Source: CBDDHT01 sp965228615
GTDB taxonomy: Bacteria; Pseudomonadota; Alphaproteobacteria; Rhizobiales; Methyloligellaceae
Length of the DNA: 64,000 bases
Assembly: GCA_965228615.1 (NCBI GenBank)
Contig: CBDDHT010000003.1
Coordinates: forward strand, 310,001 to 374,000
Direction: 5' to 3'
How positions within the stretch are numbered: the first letter of the stretch is position 1; the number at the start of each line of letters is the position of its first letter. Under the pieces are notes generated by a model, which was given only the letters and a program-made list of their open reading frames with translations, ran no database searches and had not been told where the DNA came from. This document shows, in pieces, positions 16,714-24,963 of this stretch. The position numbers and the translations under genes are program-made.

Positions 16714-18032
16714 CACTGGTGTCCGGGATTTTTCATGCTATTGCACTTGTTTGCAGGATTGGCAGTGAGAGTTGAGGATTTGGGGGCTTTTTTTGGGGCG
16801 GCGTTGGAGGTGGTTTTGAGTTTTCGGTAAGGTCGAACTTGTCATGCAAGCAGACCTTGAGGCGTATGAGCAGGCCCCGCGTTCCCACCTTATGACTGCG
16901 CGCGTAGGTCTGTTTGAAGATGCGCAGGAGCATGAAGGCGATGAGAGCAACATAGATCTGGATCCTGACGGCGTTTTGCGAGTGTCCCATGAAGGATTTG
17001 ATTTTGAGGTTCTGCTTGATCCACTTGAAGAAGAGTTCGATCTCCCAACGCTGTTTATAGAGGGCCGCGATCTGTTTGGCGGTACGCGTGTGATCGTTGG
17101 TGACGAGATGCAATGGCTCTTTGTCTTCGCGTTCGACGACGATCTCACGCAATTTGGTATCGTAGAGTGGATTAGTTGCACCGCCGCGAGGCTTCTTATG
17201 TCCGACCTTGAGGGTTTGATCGGCAAGGATGGCATCACCTTTGACGGTCTGAGGCTTGATGTCGCGCCGGTGGGCGTTTGCCTTCAGGCGTGTGATGAAG
17301 AGGGCACCGGCCTCGTGGATCTCCTGCCACCAAGCATAATCGGTGTAACCCTTGTCAAAGACGTATGTCCCTTCTTCTTCGAAAGCCAGGGTACGGGCAA
17401 CGGTAATATCGCTGATCTTGTGGGAAGTGACGGCGAAGTGGACGGGGTGATCGTCAAGAGGATCGTAGAGCAGATGGAGCTTAAGACCGCGGACGCGGGC
17501 GTCCGCCTCGGCCCATGCAAAGCGATGATCCCTTAAGGGGATAGGCGAGGCATCCAAGAGTTGGATCAGGGCCTTGCCCTGCGCGCGCGGCTTACGTGCC
17601 ATCGCGCCCATCAAACTCTGGCACACATCTCGGAAGAAGGCGTGAGGCCGTTTTGCCGAGGCATCACTGAGTGTCGAACGACGCGGTGGTCTCAAGTCCA
17701 GATGATAAAGCGCCGCCGGCTTTGCCGAAAAGGCCTGCTCGAAATCGCGCAAGCTGTTCAATCCCGCAAGTTGACCAAAGAGGAGCGCCTTGAGATGGCG
17801 AATACAGGTCCACGCATTGGCGCCGCTCCCGACACCATGATCCCCGTTGTGTTTATCGACCAGAGTTTTCAACATGCGACGATCCAGCGGTTCCAAAAGC
17901 TGCTGAAAAGCCGTACGGGAATGGGGCACGGCAGACCTCCAAAATCATGTTGCGGAACACGATCTTTGGCTGGGAAACCAGAAAAAGTCTGCTGTGCAAT
18001 TTGACTCACCCAAAAAATCCCGGACACCAGTG
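16714..18032 (-). mobile_element. Complete IS4-family insertion sequence, 1319 bp
   Basis: The element is bounded by perfect 20-bp terminal inverted repeats, CACTGGTGTCCGGGATTTTT at 16714-16733 and its complement at 18013-18032. It is flanked by a 10-bp direct repeat AGCCTTCGCT, the target duplication. It contains one uninterrupted transposase gene on the minus strand, so it looks recent and possibly active. Because the target ended in bases shared with the element ends, the duplication could also be read as 8-9 bp. Removing the element and one repeat restores a perfect hairpin repeat (see findings). Confidence 0.92.
16733..17929 (-). CDS. IS4-family DDE transposase
   Basis: A 398-aa transposase with a DDE RNase-H-like core: first Asp in IQLLDASPIPL near residue 122, second Asp in TYVFDKGYTDYAWW near residue 195, and the glutamate in YKQRWEIELFFKWIKQNL near residue 295. 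The last carries the Y-R-E-K signature of the IS4 family. The N-terminus (LLEPLDRRMLKTLVDKHNGD, then GQLAGLNSLRDFEQAF) is the usual DUF4372-like helical domain. The stop codon lies in the left inverted repeat. The reading frame shows no frameshift or stop. Confidence 0.95.
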   Translation of the reverse strand: MPHSRTAFQQLLEPLDRRMLKTLVDKHNGDHGVGSGANAWTCIRHLKALLFGQLAGLNSLRDFEQAFSAKPAALYHLDLRPPRRSTLSDASAKRPHAFFRDVCQSLMGAMARKPRAQGKALIQLLDASPIPLRDHRFAWAEADARVRGLKLHLLYDPLDDHPVHFAVTSHKISDITVARTLAFEEEGTYVFDKGYTDYAWWQEIHEAGALFITRLKANAHRRDIKPQTVKGDAILADQTLKVGHKKPRGGATNPLYDTKLREIVVEREDKEPLHLVTNDHTRTAKQIAALYKQRWEIELFFKWIKQNLKIKSFMGHSQNAVRIQIYVALIAFMLLRIFKQTYARSHKVGTRGLLIRLKVCLHDKFDLTENSKPPPTPPQKKPPNPQLSLPILQTSAIA

Positions 18033-18042
18033 AGCCTTCGCT
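18033..18042. repeat. Right copy of IS target-site duplication
   Basis: AGCCTTCGCT follows directly after the right inverted repeat end and is identical to 16704-16713. Confidence 0.8.
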
Positions 18043-18108
18043 GGAATGACGACGCCAATACGGGGTTTGCGTACTCATTGAATGGTTGTTTAAGACCACC
18101 ACTGCGTC

Positions 18109-18128
18109 ATCCCAGCGAAGGCTGGGAT
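18109..18128. repeat. Palindromic intergenic repeat, second copy
   Basis: ATCCCAGC-GAAG-GCTGGGAT is a perfect 8-bp stem with a 4-nt loop. It is the same repeat type, in opposite orientation, as the one into which the IS inserted (ATTCCAGC-CTTC-GCTGGAAT). The T:A to C:G difference in the stem is compensated on both arms. Confidence 0.75.
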
Positions 18129-18166
18129 CCAGGGTCACAAGCCTTGACGGTGCTATTTCGCCCTAG

Positions 18167-18187
18167 GTCCCGCATCAGGTGCGGGAC
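18167..18187. repeat. Hairpin GTCCCGCA/TGCGGGAC
   Basis: An 8-bp perfect inverted repeat with loop TCAGG, 40 bp from the palindromic repeat and about 38 bp after the stop of the leftward cyclophilin-like gene. No T-run follows on either strand, so it is more likely part of the composite repeat than a terminator. Confidence 0.55.
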
Positions 18188-18225
18188 ATAACTATCGCCA
18201 AGCTGGATAGCCTCACGAAAAGGTC

Positions 18226-18603
18226 CTAATCGCTCTCTGCAGCGACGGTCACGTCATCGCCTGAGTGAACCGCAGCGAGCCGCGTCACGTCATCGATTGC
18301 ACGTGCCCAGATGTTGCATGGGCATGCCAGGCGCGTCTCCTCTCCAACCGATATGGGCGTGCGGCCATATCCGATGGCAATGGCATCGCCGTCCGGCCAG
18401 AAGGCGATCTCGCCCGGCACGACGACTTCGCGCGCATCGTCTTCTGGCGCCGCGCTGACTGGCGTCGAAAAATAGACTTCCTCGCCCCATGTCTGGGCCC
18501 GGGCACTGATCGGAAGTGCCGACCAGATTGCATCGGCCGTCGGTGTGTCGAGCAACTCGGCCCGAATAACAGTGCCGCCTGCGGTAATCAGGATCTGTCT
18601 CAT
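18226..18603 (-). CDS. Cyclophilin-like fold protein (DUF369/PF04126-type)
   Basis: A small cytosolic protein of 125 aa. The pattern of RQILITAGGTVIRAELLDTPTADAIWSALP, AQTWGEEVYFSTPV, VVVPGEIAFWPDGDAIAIGYGRTPIS and CPCNIWARAIDD matches the stand-alone cyclophilin-like beta-barrel family (TM1367-like). This family lacks the prolyl isomerase active site of true cyclophilins, and no function is established. It is on the minus strand, about 85 bp downstream of the ketosynthase gene stop, and may belong to the same transcript. Confidence 0.8.
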   Translation of the reverse strand: MRQILITAGGTVIRAELLDTPTADAIWSALPISARAQTWGEEVYFSTPVSAAPEDDAREVVVPGEIAFWPDGDAIAIGYGRTPISVGEETRLACPCNIWARAIDDVTRLAAVHSGDDVTVAAESD

Positions 18604-18689
18604 GAGCGTTCCGGATATCCAGTCGGCCAGAGTGATTTTCAGACGTAATTCAGATGGGCGTTCGTGCGTCCGATGTGACGCGCCCTGGC

Positions 18690-19928
18690 TCAGGCCGGAT
18701 TCGGTCCAAAGACAAGAACCGCGTTGAGCCCGCCAAAAGCGAATGAGTTGGACATGGCGTAGTTCACTTCACGCTCGCGCCCGACATTCGGGATATAGTC
18801 CAAATCGCATTCCGGATCCGGCTCGTCGAGCCCGATCGTCGGCGGCACGAAGCTGTCGTTCATCGCCATGATCGTTGCCGACGCCTCGATGGCGCCACTG
18901 CCGCCGAGGCAGTGACCGTGCATCGATTTTGTCGACGACACGACGAGATCGTTCGCAGCATTGCCAAAGACGTGCCGGATCGCATTGGTCTCGTTGACAT
19001 CGTTGACTGCCGTCGCCGTGCCATGCGCATTGAGATAATCGATGTCGCTCGGCGAAAGCCTTGCTTCGTCGAGAGCCATTTGCATGGCGTGCGACGCACC
19101 TTCGATGGATGGGTTGACCATGTCGGCAGCATCGGCCGTCATACCAAAGCCAACGATCTCCGCCAGAATGTTGGCGCCCCGTTGTTTCGCATGCTCATAT
19201 TCTTCGAGCATCAGAACACCCCCGCCTTCGGCTAGGACTGTCCCATTCCGCTTGTTCGAGAACGGAAAAAGGCCATCGGGGCTGCAAACGCGCATGGCCT
19301 GCCATGCCCGCGTTGCACCCCAGTTGAGCGAGGCTTCCGTTGCACCTGCCAACCCGAGATCCACCATGCCTTCGCGAATCATTCGGTACACGTTGCCGAT
19401 AGCGTGCGTTGCCGTCGAACATGCACTGACGATCCCGTAGCAGGGACCCGTAATACCATATTCAATGCTGACATGTGCCGATGCCGAGCTACCGATGGAT
19501 CGCAACAGCGTCAAAGGATGCGTTGCCCGCTTCTTCTCCTGGAAGAGCATCTTGTAGGAGAATTCCAAGGTCGTCAGCCCACCGACACCTGAACCGATGA
19601 TTGCGGCTGCTCTGTAGCCCTTCTCACCCTTCAGAGGCATTTCCATGCCCGATTGGCGAACCGCTTCCTGCGCGGCACACCCAGCGAACTGAGAGTATTT
19701 GTCGGCGTGCATCCACTGACGACTCTCAAGCATCGTTTTGGCGTCGAAGTCCGGGACTTCGCCGGCGATCTTGATATGAAGATCGTCCGTGTCGAAGCCC
19801 GTAATTTCCCGGATCCCGCAATCGCCGCGCTTCAGGGCCGCCCAGAAGTCGTCGACACCCACGCCAACCGGCGTTACCACGCCATGGCCGGTCACTACGA
19901 CGCGTCTGCGACCATTCGCTGCTGTCAT
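18690..19928 (-). CDS. Beta-ketoacyl-ACP synthase (KAS II/NodE-like)
   Basis: A 412-aa condensing enzyme. RRVVVTGHGVVTPVGVGVDDFW opens the thiolase fold. The nucleophile Cys is in GIVSACSTATHAIGN near residue 172, the two catalytic His are in LNAHGTATAVND near residue 311 and STKSMHGHCLGGSGA near residue 347, and SNSFAFGGLNAVLVF closes the fold. The C-H-H triad is therefore complete. The ATG at 19928 is chosen; a GTG at 19961 would add 11 residues. A dedicated ACP gene lies 64 bp upstream on the same strand, so this is probably not the housekeeping FabF but a specialised chain-extension enzyme. Product unknown. Confidence 0.9.
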   Translation of the reverse strand: MTAANGRRRVVVTGHGVVTPVGVGVDDFWAALKRGDCGIREITGFDTDDLHIKIAGEVPDFDAKTMLESRQWMHADKYSQFAGCAAQEAVRQSGMEMPLKGEKGYRAAAIIGSGVGGLTTLEFSYKMLFQEKKRATHPLTLLRSIGSSASAHVSIEYGITGPCYGIVSACSTATHAIGNVYRMIREGMVDLGLAGATEASLNWGATRAWQAMRVCSPDGLFPFSNKRNGTVLAEGGGVLMLEEYEHAKQRGANILAEIVGFGMTADAADMVNPSIEGASHAMQMALDEARLSPSDIDYLNAHGTATAVNDVNETNAIRHVFGNAANDLVVSSTKSMHGHCLGGSGAIEASATIMAMNDSFVPPTIGLDEPDPECDLDYIPNVGREREVNYAMSNSFAFGGLNAVLVFGPNPA

Positions 19929-19992
19929 ATAGATAACGAGACCGCGCTCTCGCGCGGCCACCCGATTTCAGTTGAAAAATGGGAAGTTAGGT

Positions 19993-20262
19993 TTAGGCCG
20001 CCGCGCCGGATTCTTTTGATTCGGAAATGATTGCCTTCACTTTGTCGACCACTGCACCGACGGTCGAAAAGTCATCGACTTCCTCATTGGCATTGTAAGG
20101 GATCTCGATCCCAAACGTATCTTCGATATCGAACACGATGACCGCAAGATCGAGACTCTCGATATCGAGTTCGCTCAGCGGCGTCTCCAACGAGATATCG
20201 TCGGAGGGCTCTTTCATGTTCTTTTTTAGAATCTCGACAATCTGTGTCGCTACATCATCCAT
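19993..20262 (-). CDS. Acyl carrier protein, specialised
   Basis: An 89-aa acidic four-helix carrier protein. The phosphopantetheine serine lies in ELDIESLDLAVIVFDIED near residue 36. The usual D-S-L is replaced by E-S-L, which together with the longer C-terminal tail (SESKESGAAA) sets it apart from housekeeping AcpP. GGGAG precedes the ATG. It is paired with the ketosynthase downstream, so its acyl chain is probably extended by that enzyme for a special lipid. No lipid A or nodulation gene is visible nearby to define the product. Confidence 0.9.
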   Translation of the reverse strand: MDDVATQIVEILKKNMKEPSDDISLETPLSELDIESLDLAVIVFDIEDTFGIEIPYNANEEVDDFSTVGAVVDKVKAIISESKESGAAA

Positions 20263-20610
20263 TTCGCTCTCCCTGGCCCCGAGCCTACGGGGATCGAATA
20301 TCAGCGCTCATCTGCTAAAGCAGAGGGTTCGAATGAGCAAGCCGAGCGTTCAAATAGTCTTAAATTACGGAGGAGTCTAGCGTCTGTATTGCCTCCGTAA
20401 ACCGCACAATGCGCGGCGTCCAGCCCTGCTTGCACAAACCACCTCGTTTGCGCAGTCCATTCCCGCCGAAATTGTCGGGACCCAGCCCGGCCCGTGCCTC
20501 CTGCAGACGCGCTTTCATGCTAGAGTGCTGGCGATCACACCACCGACAGGCCATCACGCGCACAAAACCGCTGTTAACTATCCGCTTCACATATCATATC
20601 AGGTGATGTG
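20263..20610. other. Divergent intergenic region between acp and fadD
   Basis: About 350 bp that must hold the promoters of the leftward acp-ketosynthase pair and of fadD. The one clear structure is a 9-bp perfect inverted repeat, TTACGGAGG at 20365-20373 and CCTCCGTAA at 20392-20400, with an 18-nt loop. The short frames here have no protein-like pattern. Confidence 0.4.
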
Positions 20611-22392
20611 ATGCAGCGAAACGCTTCTAAAAGGCTAAATGAAGCCATGAATTCAATCGACGAAAACCCATCCGATTCGAAAGACAGCCAATCCACCGCG
20701 CCGCATTCCGGCGACGATCATCCCTGGATTGCATCTTATCCTTCTGGAATCGATTGGGAAATCGAGTTTGAACCTCAACCTCTCGGCCACGTCCTGCAAG
20801 AGGCCGCACACCAATTCAGCGACCGGACTTGCACATATTTTCTTGGCAAGACGATGACCTATCGCATGCTTTCCGACCAGGCTGCGAAGATTGCGCGGGG
20901 TTTAGAGGAAAAAGGAATCGGAAAAGGCTCGAAAGTCGGCCTGCTGTTGCCGAATAGTCCCACTTATGTCGCCTGTTTCTTCGGCGCGCTGATGACCGGT
21001 GCAACGATCGTTAACTTCAATCCGCTCTACACGCCGGAAGAGCTGGCGCGGCAGGTGGAGGATTCCGAGACCGAGCTAATGGTGACTCTCGATCTCGCGG
21101 TTTTGTTTTCGAAAGTCGAATCGCTTCTTGAATCAGGGGTGCTTCAGAACGCCGCAGTGTTCTCGTTCTCGAATCTACTGCCGCCGTTGAAATCCGTCCT
21201 TTTCGGCCTTCTCAAATCCGGCGACGTTGCCAAGATCGACCGCTCGCCCCAGGCAGTAAAGATCATTACCGAAGCGGACCTTACAGCGAACGACGGTTCT
21301 TACACGCCAGTCGACATTGACGTGATGAACGATGTCGCTGTCCTGCAATATACCGGCGGGACCACCGGCATTCCAAAAGGCGCCATGCTGACCCATGCCA
21401 ATCTCAGCATCAATCTGCAGCAGGTGCGGTGTTGGGGTACGAATCTGGTTCCAGGCGAAGAGAAGTTCATTGCGATTCTTCCCTTCTTTCACGTCTTCGC
21501 GATGACAGCCGTCCTCAACTACGGCGTTTCTGTCGGCGCCGAACTTATCCTGATGCCGAAGTTCGAACTCGACGAGGCCTTGAAGCTGCTTTCGGGCCGC
21601 AAGGTAACAGTTCTTCCCGGTGTTCCGACGCTGTTCAACGCTATGCTTCATCATCCCAAGATCGGCAGTTTCGATCTGTCGTCCCTAAAATTCTGCATCT
21701 CGGGCGGCGCCGCATTGCCACTGGAGGTGCGACGCGGTTTCGAAAATCTTGCCGGCTGTGCGCTTGTCGAAGGCTATGGGCTGAGCGAGACCTCGCCGGT
21801 CGCCACCTGCAATCCGGTCAATGGGATCGAAAAGGACGGCTCCATAGGCATACCCCTCCCCCGGACCTTTATCTCCATTCGCTCGCTCGAAGACCGGAAC
21901 GAAATCATGCCGCTCGGCGAGAATGGCGAGATCTGCATCAAGGGACCGCAGGTCATGAAGGGCTACTGGCAGCGACCCGACGAGACCAGCGAGGTTATGG
22001 TCGGACGTTATTTCCGCACCGGCGACATCGGCTACATGGATGAAGAAGGCTTCACTTATATCGTCGACCGGCTCAAGGACATGATCAATTGTTCGGGCTT
22101 CAAGGTCTATCCCCGCCAGGTCGAGGAGGCGATTTACGAGCATCCGGCCGTCGAGGAAGTCACGGTCATCGGCATCCCGGACGAATATCGCGGAGAAGCG
22201 CCCAAAGCCTACATCAAGCTGCGCGCCGGCGAGAGCGTCGATGTCGAAGAGATTTTTGCGTTTCTCAAGCCGAAACTTTCCAAAATCGAAATGCCGAGCC
22301 AAATCGAGTTTCGCGACGAGTTGCCCAAAACCATGGTCGGCAAACTATCGCGCAAGGAGCTTCGCGAGGAAGCCGACCAGCAGCCAGGCTAG
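20611..22392 (+). CDS. fadD: Long-chain fatty acid--CoA ligase
   Basis: Activates fatty acids to acyl-CoA using ATP and CoA, the entry to beta-oxidation. The 593-aa ANL-superfamily enzyme shows the AMP-binding P-loop YTGGTTGIPKGAMLTH near residue 250, ISGGAALPLEVRRGFE near residue 355, the VEGYGLSETSPV motif near residue 382, YFRTGDIGYMDEEGFTYIVDRLKD near residue 470 and the catalytic-lysine tail LPKTMVGKLSRKELRE at the end. The first 35 residues are a hydrophilic extension. I prefer the ATG at 20611, which has AGGTGA upstream. An inverted-repeat terminator follows at 22411. It faces the fadE-J-I operon across the DUF2147 gene. Confidence 0.95.
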   Translation: MQRNASKRLNEAMNSIDENPSDSKDSQSTAPHSGDDHPWIASYPSGIDWEIEFEPQPLGHVLQEAAHQFSDRTCTYFLGKTMTYRMLSDQAAKIARGLEEKGIGKGSKVGLLLPNSPTYVACFFGALMTGATIVNFNPLYTPEELARQVEDSETELMVTLDLAVLFSKVESLLESGVLQNAAVFSFSNLLPPLKSVLFGLLKSGDVAKIDRSPQAVKIITEADLTANDGSYTPVDIDVMNDVAVLQYTGGTTGIPKGAMLTHANLSINLQQVRCWGTNLVPGEEKFIAILPFFHVFAMTAVLNYGVSVGAELILMPKFELDEALKLLSGRKVTVLPGVPTLFNAMLHHPKIGSFDLSSLKFCISGGAALPLEVRRGFENLAGCALVEGYGLSETSPVATCNPVNGIEKDGSIGIPLPRTFISIRSLEDRNEIMPLGENGEICIKGPQVMKGYWQRPDETSEVMVGRYFRTGDIGYMDEEGFTYIVDRLKDMINCSGFKVYPRQVEEAIYEHPAVEEVTVIGIPDEYRGEAPKAYIKLRAGESVDVEEIFAFLKPKLSKIEMPSQIEFRDELPKTMVGKLSRKELREEADQQPG

Positions 22393-22410
22393 GTCGTGAA
22401 CCGACAAATA

Positions 22411-22445
22411 CAAACGCCCGGCCTCATTGAGAGACCGGGCGTTTG
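22411..22445. terminator. Bidirectional terminator between fadD and the DUF2147 gene
   Basis: CAAACGCCCGG pairs perfectly with CCGGGCGTTTG (11 bp) around a 13-nt loop. It is flanked by AAATA on one side and ATTG on the other, and lies between two convergent genes. Confidence 0.82.
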
Positions 22446-22472
22446 ATTGTTCAATCGAACTCGTCGCTATGG

Positions 22473-23414
22473 CTAGCGGGTGCGCACCAGGCAATCGTTC
22501 AGACCCGATGCGATCAGCTCGGCGCAAAGATCCTTGGCCGCAGACTTGCCGCGCAAGGTTCCGAAGCGAAGTCGATACCAGACGCCGCTATCGCCGAGAT
22601 CGGCGCGCTGAATGGTCGCCTCATAGTCCTGCAGCATCGGATACTGCTTGCGCAGCTTGGCGACACCAACCCTAGCGCCCTCCTCACTGCGTCTCGCGGA
22701 CAACTGAACGACGAAACCCTGTCCACTCTGTGCAGTCGGAGGTGGGCTTGCAACCGCGCGTGGCGGCGCAACTCGGGCTTCGCGAATGGGTGCAGGCGCC
22801 GCAGCACGTGGTGCTGGTGCCGGCCTTGGATCCGCTGCCAGAGCCCGGGCTCGTGGCGGAGCAGCCTGTACGGGCGGAGCTGGCGCACGTTGAACGGTTT
22901 CACGCCGTGGTTGCGTCTTCGCCTTCTGGCGGGCAGCAGCGACGACTTTCTTCTTTTTCTTCTTCGCCGTGTGCTTCGTACGGGTCCAGAGTTTATGACC
23001 GCAGACAATGCCCATGACTTTGCAGCCGCGGAGCTTCAATGTCCGGCGATCGACAACGCTCACCTCGATATTCTCGTAGGTCTTGCCTTCTTCCGGACTG
23101 TAGACGCCGCCAATCCAGAGGTTAGGGCCGGCCTTCCGCATATCCCTGAAGGTCGGAAGTCCGATAATCTTCCGTTTCCTGAGGGCCGGATTGGGATTGT
23201 AGCCGTCTCTCCAAGGCTTGCCACGCTCATCCAGGGGATCACGGAGCCAGACGATTTTCGCGCACAGCTTTTTGCCGCACTTCGAAACTTGCACCTTCCC
23301 CTTGCCTGTATCGGTCATCCAATAACCAATGGGCGACGCCGCGTGCGCCGCCGTGCTCGCCCAGAAGGGCAAGATCGGCAAGAGAAGGACGGGTGCCAAC
23401 ATGCGAGACCACAT
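22473..23414 (-). CDS. DUF2147 domain protein with C-terminal SPOR domain
   Basis: A 313-aa exported protein. The signal peptide is MWSRMLAPVLLLPILPFWAS, cleaved near AHA-A. The DUF2147 domain covers about residues 27-140 (SPIGYWMTDTGKGKVQVSKCG, CAKIVWLRDPLDERGKPW, IGLPTFRDM, GGVYSPEEGKTYENIEVSV). Then comes a Lys-rich, then Pro/Ala/Arg-rich linker (about 150-235) and a SPOR-like peptidoglycan-binding domain at the end (QGFVVQLSARRSEEGARVG, YRLRFGTLRGKSAAKDLCAEL). The SPOR part suggests attachment to denuded septal glycan. The ATG at 23414 has AAAGGAGA before it. It follows the fadI-like gene after 65 bp. Confidence 0.85.
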   Translation of the reverse strand: MWSRMLAPVLLLPILPFWASTAAHAASPIGYWMTDTGKGKVQVSKCGKKLCAKIVWLRDPLDERGKPWRDGYNPNPALRKRKIIGLPTFRDMRKAGPNLWIGGVYSPEEGKTYENIEVSVVDRRTLKLRGCKVMGIVCGHKLWTRTKHTAKKKKKKVVAAARQKAKTQPRRETVQRAPAPPVQAAPPRARALAADPRPAPAPRAAAPAPIREARVAPPRAVASPPPTAQSGQGFVVQLSARRSEEGARVGVAKLRKQYPMLQDYEATIQRADLGDSGVWYRLRFGTLRGKSAAKDLCAELIASGLNDCLVRTR

Positions 23415-23479
23415 GAAGCATTCTCCTTTTCCTATGAGCATCCATGGCCCGAAAGCCGACGGTATACTCTAAACGTCGC

Positions 23480-24937
23480 CTATCCCGTAGTCGTTTCCGA
23501 GCCCTCGTCCGAGCTTTCTCTTTTCTCCTCATCGGCTCCCCCCTCAGCCAGTGGTCCGCCGCCAACCGGCGCGGTACTACCATTGGCCTTAGAAGCCTGA
23601 GGCACTACGTTTTCATCCGTTGTCGCTGCCACGCGTTTCGGTGCTTTCCCATTATGCGCACCTTCGAGTATGGCCGCTACCCCCATGCCACCTGCTGTGC
23701 AGACCGAGATCAAACCACGCCCCCCGCCATTCTGGGATAAGATTTTGGCGAGAGATGCGACAATCCGTGCCCCTGTGGCGGCAAAAGGATGTCCGAATGC
23801 AATACTGGAACCATTTACATTTAGTTTACCACGATCAATTTCGCCAAGAGGCGTATCCCGTTTTAGCATTCTTTGGCAGTAATCCGCCGATTCCCATGCC
23901 TTTAACGTACATAGCACCTGCGCGGCAAACGCTTCGTGCACTTCATAATATTCAAAATCTTGCAGCGAAAGACCAGATTGTTCCAGAATTTTGTTAACAG
24001 CGATGGTCGGAGCCATCAGCAATCCTTCGCCTTCGACATAATCCAAGGCAGCTGTTTGGGCATGGGTCAAATAGGCCATTGGTTCCAAACCATGCTCTTC
24101 AGCCCACTCTTCCGACGCCAATAGAACCGCCGCTGCACCATCGGTCAACGGCGTCGAATTGGCCGCTGTCAGCGTTCCGCGCTTCGACCGCTCAAAGGCG
24201 GGCCGCAGCTCTGCGATCTTGCCTGCATCCATGTCGGCGCGCAGATTATTGTCGCGAAACACCCCGGCGCACGGCACCAGCAGATCGTCCATAAACCCAC
24301 TATCGTAGGCTCTTGCGGCGTTCTTGTGACTTTCGAGAGCAAGTGCATCTTGCTCCGCGCGTGAGATCTCCCACTTCTGTGCCATCAACTCGCAATGCTG
24401 ACCCATGTTGAGCCCGGTTCGGGGCTCGGCAACACTGGGTGCCTGGGGTGCGAGTTCCGCCGGCGAAAACCCCTTGAACACGCCGAACTTGGCCATCGCG
24501 CCTTTGGCGCGGCTCAGTTCGACCAGCCGCTGTGCGAATTTCCGCTTAAAGACAACCGGTGCGTCGGACACCGTATCCGAACCCACGGCAATACCACACT
24601 CGATCTGGCCGGTTGCTATCTTGGCTCCCATGCCCATTGCAGCCTGCAGGCTGGTGCCACAGGCCTGCATCATGGTGATACCCGGTGTCGACGGCGAAAG
24701 CTTGGTGCCGACAACGGCCTCGCGTGCAAGATTCCAGTCCTTGGCGTGAGTGACAACCGATCCACCCACAACCTCATCGATATGGACGTCTTCGAGCCCA
24801 TAGCGCTCGACCATGCCATTCAGCACGGTCACCATCATATCCAGATTGGTCAGATCGCCGTAAGCCGTATTGGACCGGCAGAACGGAATCCGTACACCGC
24901 CAATAACCGCTACGCGTCTGAGAGTATCACCTGCCAT
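23480..24937 (-). CDS. fadI: Acetyl-CoA C-acyltransferase (FadI-type thiolase)
   Basis: Cleaves 3-ketoacyl-CoA with CoA in the last beta-oxidation step. Of 485 aa, the thiolase fold covers about residues 1-430. The nucleophile Cys is in MMQACGTSLQAAMG near residue 92, with YYEVHEAFAAQVLC near 340 (NEAFA-loop variant HEAFA), FGHPFAATGARIV near 392 (catalytic His) and SVCTAGGMGVAAI near 422 (catalytic Cys). A hydrophilic tail of about 50 residues, acidic at its end, extends past the normal C-terminus. It is the third gene of a fadE-fadJ-fadI operon, 26 bp after fadJ. Confidence 0.93.
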   Translation of the reverse strand: MAGDTLRRVAVIGGVRIPFCRSNTAYGDLTNLDMMVTVLNGMVERYGLEDVHIDEVVGGSVVTHAKDWNLAREAVVGTKLSPSTPGITMMQACGTSLQAAMGMGAKIATGQIECGIAVGSDTVSDAPVVFKRKFAQRLVELSRAKGAMAKFGVFKGFSPAELAPQAPSVAEPRTGLNMGQHCELMAQKWEISRAEQDALALESHKNAARAYDSGFMDDLLVPCAGVFRDNNLRADMDAGKIAELRPAFERSKRGTLTAANSTPLTDGAAAVLLASEEWAEEHGLEPMAYLTHAQTAALDYVEGEGLLMAPTIAVNKILEQSGLSLQDFEYYEVHEAFAAQVLCTLKAWESADYCQRMLKRDTPLGEIDRGKLNVNGSSIAFGHPFAATGARIVASLAKILSQNGGGRGLISVCTAGGMGVAAILEGAHNGKAPKRVAATTDENVVPQASKANGSTAPVGGGPLAEGGADEEKRESSDEGSETTTG

Positions 24938-24963
24938 AAGGTCCGATCATCCTCGTCATTCGC

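Noticed and set aside
20360..20590. Minus-strand 76-codon ORF in the acp-fadD gap
   Set aside because: Cys/Arg-rich translation without hydrophobic periodicity; it overlaps the hairpin and the likely promoters.
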